Source of the DNA: Virgibacillus indicus
GTDB taxonomy: Bacteria; Bacillota; Bacilli; Bacillales; Amphibacillaceae
Length of the DNA: 64,000 nucleotides
NCBI RefSeq assembly: GCF_002266285.1
Contig: NZ_NPMS01000002.1
Span: forward strand, 1-64,000
Direction: 5' to 3'
Shown: one piece after another, positions 56,779-64,000 of the stretch
How the letters are laid out: each line of letters starts with the position of its first letter
Numbering within the stretch: position 1 is the first letter of the stretch
Position numbers and translations under genes: made by a program
Notes under the pieces: model-generated
What the model saw: only the letters and a program-made list of their open reading frames with translations
What the model was told of the DNA's origin: nothing
Databases searched by the model: none

Positions 56779-56808
56779 ACCCTTATACAAACTGTTATGT
56801 ATAAGGGT
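56779..56808 (-). terminator. Attenuator-like hairpin between precursor and kinase genes
   Basis: ACCCTTATACA (56779-56789) and TGTATAAGGGT (56798-56808) pair perfectly. On the minus strand it is followed by TATTCTTTAATT, a weak U-tract. A second hairpin, AATATGTT/AACATATT, lies at 56849-56870. The rest of the gap 56669-56933 shows no gene. Confidence 0.7.
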
Positions 56809-56933
56809 CAAATGAATGATAATCAACTTAATTTAACTGAAAAGGTACAATATGTTTTTTTGAACATATTCAAATAACGTTGGAAACGAACAATGTTGAC
56901 TAAGTAAAAGCTAACAATTCCTAATTTGCTAGA

Positions 56934-57092
56934 TTAACTTCCAATTGAGCCACCATTACCAGGATCTTTATCATCTTCTGGACCATGAAAATCGAAATCC
57001 CAAGCATGATCTTGGCCCCAGAAATCTTTACCTGCCATTGTCTCTCTAATATCCAACAATTCTAGTTTTGGCTCTTTCCATCCCTTTTTCAT
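56934..57092 (-). CDS. Lasso peptide precursor (52 aa; predicted Ala1-Asp9 ring)
   Basis: Leader residues 1-19 begin MKKGWKEPKLELLDIRETM, with the RRE-binding W-x-x-P-x-L and the Thr at position -2 needed for maturation. The core (residues 20-52, 33 residues) begins AGKDFWGQD, so Ala1 can close a nine-membered ring on Asp9. The tail HAWDFDFHGP, then EDDKDPGNGG, then SIGS is very acidic and Gly-rich and ends in Ser, the kinase target. The leader/core junction TM|AG equals that of paeninodin as I recall it. The start ATG (57090-57092) has GGAGG nine bases upstream. The first 47 bases overlap the end of the cyclase gene. Confidence 0.9.
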   Translation of the reverse strand: MKKGWKEPKLELLDIRETMAGKDFWGQDHAWDFDFHGPEDDKDPGNGGSIGS

Positions 57093-59034
57093 ATGTTTCA
57101 CCTCCTTTAAAGTCAAATGAATGTAGGAATCGATAGACGATGATAGCACGTATTAGAATTCTAAGTTCAGGGTTTGGAGTAAAATCTCCATTTTGAACTT
57201 CCATTGCTGTGGATAGGGCATTTCTAATCGATTCCATATTCAAATATTGTGCTACATCTTTATCCCTTAATAGTTGTTTTGCCTCTTCAATTAAATCTGT
57301 CCAATATGGTGTCATACGATGAAACCAATCTGCTCCTTGAACACCCTTATGTTTTTGATTTAACCTTACTTTGTCCGGCAAATATCCTTCTGTTGCTTTT
57401 CGGATGAGAGCCCGATCCATTCCATCATTAATAAAATGATTCAAAGGAATAGACATGCAATAATTTATCACACGGATATCATTTGTTGGATCCCGAAGTA
57501 ACAAACCATATTGCAAGGATAATTTTGAGAAAGTTGTTCCGTTTGATTCCCAAATAAACTCATTACCAATAAGGTATTTCCTTTCATTAATAATTGTCAG
57601 TCCAGTGAATCCATCTAACCCAATCCCATATTTTTCAAGCTTTTCAAAGACGTTCATCTTCTTAGCAAAATTGGGATTTATTAACATCGGAAATTTATAT
57701 TTTTCTTCATTGTTTAAAATAGGAAATACCTTTTTACCTAAATACGGAAGCAGCTTTTTCCTTCTTACCCCAATGTTTCTGCTATATTTCTTTAATTCAT
57801 GAGAAAGGTGAATCCATTTCATACTCCTTAACAAATGGCTATAATAATCTATTGCTGCTCCCCAGGATATAGTAAAGTTTCCTCTAGCACCACTTAATAA
57901 TATCCCGATATCCTCTTTTCTTGCTTGTTCAAAAATCCCCTTTATCCAAAAAGAATTCTCGAAGAATTTATAGGGCTTTTCAATAATTTCCAACCAGTCA
58001 TCGATATCAGTGTATGAATTTTTACCATCTAAACTTAAATAGTGATCTTCAATATTTCCTACATAATCAACAGTTGCACGAATAAAAGTACGTTCGTCGG
58101 GAAAATAGTGCCTTGGTGTATAATCATTAAAATCTTTAACAGGAATAGAACTGTATGTATGTAACTTTTTATTTTGTTTTTGTAATGTTTTTGCAGCAAA
58201 GCTAACAACCGATCCTGAATCAAGTCCACCACTTAATTGTGATCCAACAGATTTAAATGTACGTAATCTTGAGTCCACCGCTTCCTGAAAAATATCGCGG
58301 AAAGCCTTAATATATTCTTCATCTTTTTGGAATCTAATCTTTTCGTCCAATGATAATACATGATATTTAGAAAGAGTAAACTTTCCATTTACTACAGTAA
58401 TCGTATGTGAGGGCGGAACTTGTTGAATATCCTTAACGACCGTTTTTGATACATCCACTGAATCCATCATGTTTGGAATCGCCAAATACTCAGCCAACCA
58501 CTCTTCATTTAACTGCTTTTTAATATATGGCAACCTTAGTAGTGGTTCCATAACAGTACAGAAGGCAAACCGCTCATTATTATGGTAAAAGTAGAGTGAC
58601 CTTGTACCGGAAAAATCCCTTGCTCCAAATAGCTTTTGACTTTTCTCATCCCAAATCATAAATGCAAAATCACCAATCAAATGTTTTACAACTTCATCTT
58701 CCCATTTTGCATAAGAAAGAAGAATCAATTGACTATCAGACATGACCTTTCTTTCTTCATGATTAACCCCTAATTTAGTAAATAATTCTTCCCGATTATC
58801 AATCATCGCATCTGCCGTAATTACAAGCTGTCTATCATAATCGTAATAGGGCAGTTGTTCCATGATCGACTCGGGTGTAATCCATTGTGCATGGCATCCT
58901 AAAAAGACATTTTCCTGTTGCCATGTCTGAACATCATCACTAGGATACTTTTGTAAGGCTTTCATCATTTCAAGACCTTGATCAATTGATACAGGTTCAT
59001 TATTTGCATAAACGATACCAGCAATAGCGCTCAT
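57046..59034 (-). CDS. Lasso cyclase (asparagine-synthetase-like, LasC)
   Basis: 662 residues. The N-terminal domain resembles glutamine amidotransferase (MSAIAGIVYAN), but the nucleophile Cys2 is Ser, so it is not a functional glutaminase, as usual for lasso cyclases. The ATP-pyrophosphatase loop QLSGGLDSGSV (268-276) adenylates the ring Asp to form the macrolactam. The C-terminus ends inside the precursor gene. AGGAGG precedes the ATG. It is first gene of the unit, preceded by a promoter region with palindromes. Confidence 0.92.
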   Translation of the reverse strand: MSAIAGIVYANNEPVSIDQGLEMMKALQKYPSDDVQTWQQENVFLGCHAQWITPESIMEQLPYYDYDRQLVITADAMIDNREELFTKLGVNHEERKVMSDSQLILLSYAKWEDEVVKHLIGDFAFMIWDEKSQKLFGARDFSGTRSLYFYHNNERFAFCTVMEPLLRLPYIKKQLNEEWLAEYLAIPNMMDSVDVSKTVVKDIQQVPPSHTITVVNGKFTLSKYHVLSLDEKIRFQKDEEYIKAFRDIFQEAVDSRLRTFKSVGSQLSGGLDSGSVVSFAAKTLQKQNKKLHTYSSIPVKDFNDYTPRHYFPDERTFIRATVDYVGNIEDHYLSLDGKNSYTDIDDWLEIIEKPYKFFENSFWIKGIFEQARKEDIGILLSGARGNFTISWGAAIDYYSHLLRSMKWIHLSHELKKYSRNIGVRRKKLLPYLGKKVFPILNNEEKYKFPMLINPNFAKKMNVFEKLEKYGIGLDGFTGLTIINERKYLIGNEFIWESNGTTFSKLSLQYGLLLRDPTNDIRVINYCMSIPLNHFINDGMDRALIRKATEGYLPDKVRLNQKHKGVQGADWFHRMTPYWTDLIEEAKQLLRDKDVAQYLNMESIRNALSTAMEVQNGDFTPNPELRILIRAIIVYRFLHSFDFKGGETYEKGMERAKTRIVGY

Positions 59035-59143
59035 AATTTCCTCCTGGAGATGATTTTAGTGTATGGTAGTTCAAGTGCATTTTATGTTCATTATAAAGAA
59101 CAATGCAATCAAAAAAATATATGTTGTACTTAATAAATTAAAT

Positions 59144-59171
59144 AACAAAAGCTTTTGTTCTCTATAGAGAA
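59144..59171. promoter_or_regulatory. Two overlapping palindromes upstream of the lasso operon
   Basis: AACAAAAGCTTTTGTT (59144-59159) and TTCTCTATAGAGAA (59158-59171) are perfect palindromes, 110-140 bases before the cyclase start. A TATAAT (complement of 59090-59095) lies closer to the gene. Likely regulator binding sites. Confidence 0.55.
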
Positions 59172-59274
59172 TAATCTATTACTAAAGTACCATCATTTAA
59201 CCATAGTGTCAATAATTAATTTAATTATTTTAAATTTTTTCAAATAAAAAAAACTACTACTCGGTTGCCTCAAA

Positions 59275-59976
59275 CTACCTCAAGAAATCAACTATATTTT
59301 TATTAGGATAGTCAGAATCTCTAATCTGTCTTATAACCTTATCAACATCATATTCAATCCTAACGATCGAAGCAGTAAAGCTGTTTTCATCAATTTCTAC
59401 TAAAGAGTATGATGCATTATTCGAACCATCAAAAGGCAATCCAACACTTCCCGTATTCACAACACATTTCCCTTTTAAAAACCTTACATACGGTTTATGG
59501 ATATGTGCATAAAGATAAATTTCCGCGTCTTTTACCATTAATTTTTCACCAATTACTTCATCACTTTCTGATGGCTGCACCATTTCAAACAAACTATCAG
59601 GTGTCGCATGAAACGCATGTATTGTTATATTTTCATAGTTTAGATTCAGTTCTACGGGGAGATTTTTAAGATAGTCTAAATCTTCCTGATTTAATTTTGA
59701 ATAAGTCCAGTCACGTTCTTTATGCACCATAGTCAAAGCTTGTTCAGGAACCTCAACTTCTCGAATTCCCCGAACCACCCACTCATCCGCATTGCCTTTT
59801 ATTACATCGGCATTTAAAGACCTTACCATATCTAAGGTGAGCTTTGGCTCCGGTCCCCGAAAGCATAAATCGCCAAGGAAAAACGTTTCATCGACATCTC
59901 TTTGTTTAATATCTTCTAATACTGCTTCCAATGCAGTGGCATTGCCGTGTATATCAGCAATAAAGGCCAATTTCAT
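59275..59976 (-). CDS. Calcineurin-like metallophosphoesterase (soluble)
   Basis: 233 residues with the dimetal motifs near the N-terminus: FIADIHGNATALEAVL, FFLGDLCFRGPEP and VIKGNADEW, then ITIHAFHATPDS and YAHIHKPYV, and NTGSVGLPFDG near the end. This pattern fits the YfcE/diadenosine-tetraphosphatase-like phosphodiesterases. No membrane span. AAAGAGGTG precedes the ATG. It ends 241 bases before the lasso cyclase start and is separated from it by the palindromic region. The substrate is unknown. Confidence 0.82.
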   Translation of the reverse strand: MKLAFIADIHGNATALEAVLEDIKQRDVDETFFLGDLCFRGPEPKLTLDMVRSLNADVIKGNADEWVVRGIREVEVPEQALTMVHKERDWTYSKLNQEDLDYLKNLPVELNLNYENITIHAFHATPDSLFEMVQPSESDEVIGEKLMVKDAEIYLYAHIHKPYVRFLKGKCVVNTGSVGLPFDGSNNASYSLVEIDENSFTASIVRIEYDVDKVIRQIRDSDYPNKNIVDFLR

Positions 59977-60108
59977 TTAAAACACCTCTTTCTAACTTCT
60001 TAAAATATTTCAATACAATGGATATCCTCTAACCAGCATTAATAATCATTAATTTTTTGTTCATACAGAGGTAAAACCCTACTCCATAATTTTTATTCCT
60101 TTATCTAT

Positions 60109-61263
60109 TTAGATATTCACTGCCTTCTTTCCAACTGTGTCATACCAAGCTCTCAACGCCAGACTCTCAGGCAGTTCAACATCATAAAAGGTAATTATTT
60201 CCCCTTCTGCAACTTCTCTTTTCATTACTGCATCTACAAGTAGGCCAATTGGAACGTGCCCATTATTTTCAGCGATTTTTACCGCTTCCCCTCTTACCTG
60301 AAAGCTGCCGATTCCCTTTTCAATTTTCTCACCAGGCTTCAATGTCCTTTTAGCAATAGCTGCTACACTGACAGTAGGATTTTCACCATTATTCAATAGG
60401 ACACCACCGCCATTAATAACCCTTTTAATTGTTTTCATGATTTCTAGATGGCAAAGGTGATAGTTTTGCAGAATTGTATAATATGGCCCTTCTCCCATCT
60501 TGTAATACCTTAGTGCATCCTTCTGCCGGGTATCGTGTTCTGCAGTGATAAACACGCCCGGAGGAGCTTTTGGCGCCAATACAAATTCACAAATTGGGTG
60601 TCCTAACCTGTTTGCCTCTTCCGCTAATACTTCTCCCGCCTCATTTAAGTCGTTTGAGCTTGGAGCCAAAAGCCCATCAACGGCAATTCCTGCTCCAAGG
60701 CCGTTTGCTACCAGTGCCTGTTCTATTTGCACTTTTGTTCCATCTGTAAAAGAAGTTGTCATATCAAGACGCACACCATTTTTCTTGGAAAAGTACTTCA
60801 TATCCTCTATGTTTGGATCCAGCTTAAGAAATCCTTTTATATTCCCATAAACCAGAGGCTTGAACCCCATTTCAACAACATTCTCATGCAGGGAGGCTAA
60901 GCAGCCTGGCTGATCCCCTTCTGCTTCGGTAATAAATCCCCTATTGGCGAAATAGGAGCCTGTTGTTACCTGCAGTTCGGCATTCATTGTGATTACCGGA
61001 ATAGAAGCTTTGATCACCTTATCAATTACTTCAGTTCCATAAATAACATCCCCACTGCATTCCACAATCAGATCACAATTTTCAATGAAATCATCAGTCG
61101 AATTCGTAAGCACTACCTGAAATGGATAATCGCTCATTGTACTTATGTCGCGTCGGGTTAAAACCTTTGATAACTTTAATTCCCGCTGCTTTTCAATCTC
61201 CAATGCCAGCCCTTTGCCAATTAAACCTGTTCCTGCAATACCAACTCTTGTAATTTTATTCAT
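60109..61263 (-). CDS. SAF-domain NAD(P)-dependent oxidoreductase
   Basis: 384 residues. A Rossmann N-terminal domain (RVGIAGTGLIGKGLALEI; LIVECSGDVI; VITMNAELQVT), a middle catalytic region resembling homoserine-dehydrogenase-like enzymes, and a C-terminal SAF domain (IAKRTLKPGEKIEKGIGSFQ). Such proteins occur in surface-glycan clusters beside nucleotide-sugar epimerases. GGGGG eight bases before the ATG at 61263 marks the start, not the earlier in-frame ATG. It is downstream of the epimerase in the same strand unit. The reaction is unknown. Confidence 0.75.
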   Translation of the reverse strand: MNKITRVGIAGTGLIGKGLALEIEKQRELKLSKVLTRRDISTMSDYPFQVVLTNSTDDFIENCDLIVECSGDVIYGTEVIDKVIKASIPVITMNAELQVTTGSYFANRGFITEAEGDQPGCLASLHENVVEMGFKPLVYGNIKGFLKLDPNIEDMKYFSKKNGVRLDMTTSFTDGTKVQIEQALVANGLGAGIAVDGLLAPSSNDLNEAGEVLAEEANRLGHPICEFVLAPKAPPGVFITAEHDTRQKDALRYYKMGEGPYYTILQNYHLCHLEIMKTIKRVINGGGVLLNNGENPTVSVAAIAKRTLKPGEKIEKGIGSFQVRGEAVKIAENNGHVPIGLLVDAVMKREVAEGEIITFYDVELPESLALRAWYDTVGKKAVNI

Positions 61264-61320
61264 TATAACAACCCCCACATTCTTGATATAGAACAACTTA
61301 CCTAAAAAAATAGTCTTCAG

Positions 61321-62382
61321 CTACAGTGATGCGACCTTTTCTTGAGTCACATTCTTTTTCATTTCCAATATGCCGCCATACATATCAACCTGCTTAATGA
61401 TGGTTTGCCATTCAATTAATTTCTTATACCAATTCAATGTTATCGTTTGTTCCGTTTTTTCAAGTGTTCCATTTTCCAGAGCTTGATAAATCTGCAATGC
61501 TCCATCAGCGGCTGTAAATTTTGCCTGCCAGCCAAGCATCTTTTCTATCTTCGTAAAATCTACACGGTAGGAACGATGATCCGGATCCCCATACCATTCG
61601 ATTTTCACTTCACACGGCAGTGCAGCTGCAATTTCCTCAGCGAGTGAGCCCAGCTGATAATTATTTCGACTGGAACCAACATTAAAAATCTCACCATTAA
61701 TAATATTGGCTTCAGCTTCCAGCAGCAGGCACATGACATCGGTTGTATCTTCCACGTGTACCATTGGCCTCCACTGCGTTCCATCCCTCATTAAAGGAAT
61801 TACACCATTTTCCCATGCACCATAGGTCATTCCATTTATAGCTAAATCAAATCTCATCCTGGGTGAATAACCATAAACAGTTGCTTGCCTCATTACCACA
61901 ACGCTAAAATCATCGTCAGCTAATGGAAGAACCCCAAGTTCAGCTTGTTCATTTGCCTTTGCATATACTGTTAAAGGATTTGTCTTAGTATTTTCATCAG
62001 CAATCGCATCCTTATCCTGGAATCCATAAATACTGCAAGATGACGGCAGAATGTAACGCGCTGCTCCCATCTTTTTTGCAAGTATTGCTGTGTTTACTCT
62101 TGATTGATGATTCACCTCATACGTAATCTTTTTAAATTCCTCTCCACTTGGATCATTTGAAATAGCTACCAAATCAATGACTGCATCTACATCGACAAAA
62201 TGCTCTTCTTTCAACTTCCGGCAATCTTCATGAATAATCGTTAAATTAGGATGGGACGTAAGTTTATCCATTCCAAAAAAGAAACGATCTACCGCTTTTA
62301 CATTGTAACCCTTCGCTAAGAGCTTCGGCACTAAAATGCAGCCAATATAGCCACCCGCACCAGTTACCAATATATTTTTCAT
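61321..62382 (-). CDS. NAD-dependent epimerase/dehydratase (extended SDR)
   Basis: 353 residues. Nucleotide-binding GAGGYIG (about 8-14), acidic DRFFFG after the second strand, the catalytic SSCSIYG, and VYAKANEQAE where the usual Tyr-x-x-x-Lys should be. Here the residue four after Tyr is Asn, with Lys at plus two, which is unusual. Downstream QATVYGYSPRMRFDLAIN and WRPMVHVEDT bind the sugar nucleotide. It lies in the rfbC-to-SAF gene order, so it probably acts in a deoxysugar or surface-glycan pathway. Confidence 0.8.
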   Translation of the reverse strand: MKNILVTGAGGYIGCILVPKLLAKGYNVKAVDRFFFGMDKLTSHPNLTIIHEDCRKLKEEHFVDVDAVIDLVAISNDPSGEEFKKITYEVNHQSRVNTAILAKKMGAARYILPSSCSIYGFQDKDAIADENTKTNPLTVYAKANEQAELGVLPLADDDFSVVVMRQATVYGYSPRMRFDLAINGMTYGAWENGVIPLMRDGTQWRPMVHVEDTTDVMCLLLEAEANIINGEIFNVGSSRNNYQLGSLAEEIAAALPCEVKIEWYGDPDHRSYRVDFTKIEKMLGWQAKFTAADGALQIYQALENGTLEKTEQTITLNWYKKLIEWQTIIKQVDMYGGILEMKKNVTQEKVASL

Positions 62383-62394
62383 TCCTTTTCCCCC

Positions 62395-63627
62395 TTATGA
62401 AATATTATCTTTCACCAGTTTTAATCGTTCACTCTTCCTTTTTGCAATCTCATCCACCACATATCTCGAAAATGGGAATGCACAAGTGAACCCTGGAGAA
62501 ACTGCATTTAAGATATGAAAGGAGCGGTGGTCCCCTTCCACAACAAAATCCTGTACAAGCTCCATAGTTTCTTTATTCAGTAGTTGAGCACGTATCCCCG
62601 GCTTCATAAACTTCCCAAATCCCCGTTTGTCAACATGCTTCACCAGCTTTAAAGAAAGGTTAATAAAATGTGACTTTTTATACTTTTTCATTTCTTCTCG
62701 TGCTAAAGAGCGGAAGTTAAATGAATTCGTTACAAACAGCTTTGCCTCATAATATAAGATGCTTAGAAACTCGCCTAACTTGAAATTCTTTAGACCTTTA
62801 TAGTTCTCCCTCCAAAATGCCGGGATTGCAGTTGGTCCGATTTTAATAGATTCATCTACAGTCTTTGTAAAATGAACACCTAAAAAGGGATTTTTCAGAT
62901 TAGGTACTGGATATATATTCGTTGTAACATCTGTTTTGTTCTTTGCGTATTTTAAATAAATTCCTTTAAAAGGGATAATGGTATACTTTTTTCCAAACTT
63001 AAAATCCTTGGCAATTTTATCTGCATATAATCCAGCTGCATTTATGAAATAGCTGCAGTCAAATTCACCTTTATTTGTTAGAATTTTATTATTTGAACTT
63101 CCCTTATACCTGGTATTGCATAAAATCTTGACACCCTTTTTGATTACTTCATCTTTAATGGTCTGACATACTTCAATAGGATCAACTGATGATGTCGTTG
63201 GGGAATAGAGAGCTTTATTAAAAGTCTTTACGTTTGTGTCAATCATATTTACTACAGATTGATCTACCCACTCAAGTTCAACCCCATTTTTCTCAGCCCT
63301 GCTTTTTAATTCTATTAAGCCCTGAAATTCCTCTTCATTTGTTGCTGCAACAACCTTGCCGCACTTATTTATTCTCAAGCCATTATCAATGCAGTATTTC
63401 GTCATTTCCTGATTGCCTTCTCTTGTAAATCTTGCCTTCAAACTATTAGCTGTATAATAGAACCCGGCATGTAATACCCCGCTGTTTCGCCCACTGGAGT
63501 GATATGCAACGTCAGATTCCTTTTCTATAATACAAATGGACGTTTCCGGAAATCTACTTTTTAATTCCCTCGCGATGGACAGGCCGATTATTCCACCGCC
63601 GACAATAAGATAATCATAGGACTTCAT
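62395..63627 (-). CDS. FAD-dependent oxidoreductase, LhgO/L-2-hydroxyglutarate-oxidase-like
   Basis: 410 residues. FAD-binding [19 protein letters not shown] (about 4-22), the conserved [26 protein letters not shown]-like [23 protein letters not shown] and the C-terminal [18 protein letters not shown]. These are marks of the LhgO/DAO family that oxidises 2-hydroxy acids. The start ATG (63627) lies inside the rfbC end and has GGAG upstream; the longer frame is not supported. Its place between rfbC and an epimerase suggests oxidation of a sugar-derived hydroxy acid rather than central metabolism. Confidence 0.8.
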   Translation of the reverse strand: MKSYDYLIVGGGIIGLSIARELKSRFPETSICIIEKESDVAYHSSGRNSGVLHAGFYYTANSLKARFTREGNQEMTKYCIDNGLRINKCGKVVAATNEEEFQGLIELKSRAEKNGVELEWVDQSVVNMIDTNVKTFNKALYSPTTSSVDPIEVCQTIKDEVIKKGVKILCNTRYKGSSNNKILTNKGEFDCSYFINAAGLYADKIAKDFKFGKKYTIIPFKGIYLKYAKNKTDVTTNIYPVPNLKNPFLGVHFTKTVDESIKIGPTAIPAFWRENYKGLKNFKLGEFLSILYYEAKLFVTNSFNFRSLAREEMKKYKKSHFINLSLKLVKHVDKRGFGKFMKPGIRAQLLNKETMELVQDFVVEGDHRSFHILNAVSPGFTCAFPFSRYVVDEIAKRKSERLKLVKDNIS

Positions 63628-64000
63628 GGCCAATCTCCACTTTTTCCTGAAACCTGAAATTAATCTCAGCATCTTTTAAGTATGGTTGGTTAGCATCTTT
63701 TTCTGATAGAATTGGATTGGATGCCGGCCAGTCAATAGAAAGTGAAGGATCATTCCAACGTATCCCTTTATCGTTCTCTGCTGAGTAATACTCATCCACT
63801 TTATACTGAACATGTGTATTTTTGGTTAATGTACAGAAGCCGTGTGCAAAGCCTTTTGGAACTAGAAGCATGCGGTGGTTTTCGGCACTTAATGTTATGC
63901 CGACCCACCTGCCAAATGTCGGTGAGCCTTTTCGAATGTCGACGGCTACATCATAAATTGCACCGGTAATAACGCGAATTAATTTCGTTTGCGCTTTTGG
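63614..64000 (-). CDS. rfbC: dTDP-4-dehydrorhamnose 3,5-epimerase-like protein (RfbC), 5' end cut by window
   Basis: 128 C-terminal residues visible; the N-terminus lies beyond 64000. Visible motifs are [40 protein letters not shown] and YKVDEYYS, then [13 protein letters not shown], all typical of the RmlC cupin that epimerises dTDP-4-keto-6-deoxyglucose. It overlaps the next gene by 14 bases. The ORF appears to start at an internal Met if only complete frames are considered, but the upstream 43 codons are clearly coding. Confidence 0.92.
   Translation of the reverse strand, partial: PKAQTKLIRVITGAIYDVAVDIRKGSPTFGRWVGITLSAENHRMLLVPKGFAHGFCTLTKNTHVQYKVDEYYSAENDKGIRWNDPSLSIDWPASNPILSEKDANQPYLKDAEINFRFQEKVEIGHEVL

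Overview
The window reads as a chromosomal segment of a low-GC, spore-former-type Bacillaceae, most like the Oceanobacillus/Virgibacillus/Ornithinibacillus group. Shine-Dalgarno sites are strong (AGGAGG-type). A yhcEFGHI-like operon and a gltC/gdhA divergon resemble Bacillus subtilis loci. Binding-site signatures for Rex, NrdR, BceR and SigB can be read. No rRNA or tRNA gene was seen. The window opens inside an oligopeptide permease gene and closes inside an rfbC-like gene.

Layout. 1-6.6 kb: oppB (partial), oppA, a nitronate monooxygenase, and a two-gene unit of a beta-lactamase-fold serine hydrolase with an unusual regulator. 6.6-13.5 kb: small proteins, a SWIM/SNF2 helicase, and a BceAB-type antimicrobial-peptide transporter with a BceR-like operator but no two-component genes beside it. 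A short inverted-repeat element follows. 13.6-17.5 kb: MFS and TauE transporters, a lipoprotein Cu/Zn superoxide dismutase, a 52-bp minisatellite, and a DoxX gene with Rex-like boxes. 17.7-26.6 kb: yhcEFGHI-like ABC/GntR operon, flavin reductase, SH3-amidase, a MerR-methyltransferase fusion that appears to start at AUU, and a YcdB-like protein. 26.7-33.3 kb: ribonucleotide reductase operon nrdE-flavodoxin-nrdF with paired NrdR boxes and a cobalamin riboswitch, then gltC and gdhA. 33.5-42.5 kb: lemA/DUF3137 pair, DUF421 protein, a D-aspartate-ligase-like ATP-grasp enzyme with a divergent MurE-like ligase, and a molybdopterin oxidoreductase with fdhD. 42.5-50.8 kb: ParM/ParR-like segregation pair with upstream repeats, large catalase, diguanylate cyclase, ECF sigma/anti-sigma pair, and rlmN.

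50.9-59.2 kb holds the most notable system. It is a lasso-peptide gene cluster of the kinase-containing (paeninodin-like) type: cyclase, 52-residue precursor, HPr-kinase-like kinase, RRE/PqqD protein, B2 protease, nucleotidyltransferase and ABC exporter, with a metallophosphoesterase at the end. The precursor predicts an Ala1-Asp9 macrolactam on an unusually long, acidic 33-residue core ending in Ser, the expected kinase target. The cyclase gene precedes and overlaps the precursor gene, and a strong hairpin separates precursor and kinase. 59.3-64 kb: a phosphoesterase and the end of a nucleotide-sugar/surface-glycan cluster (SAF-domain oxidoreductase, SDR epimerase, LhgO-like oxidase, rfbC).

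Functions were assigned by reading motifs and recalling family sequences; no database search was run. Coordinates of starts were moved from the longest open frame where the ribosome binding site clearly pointed elsewhere.
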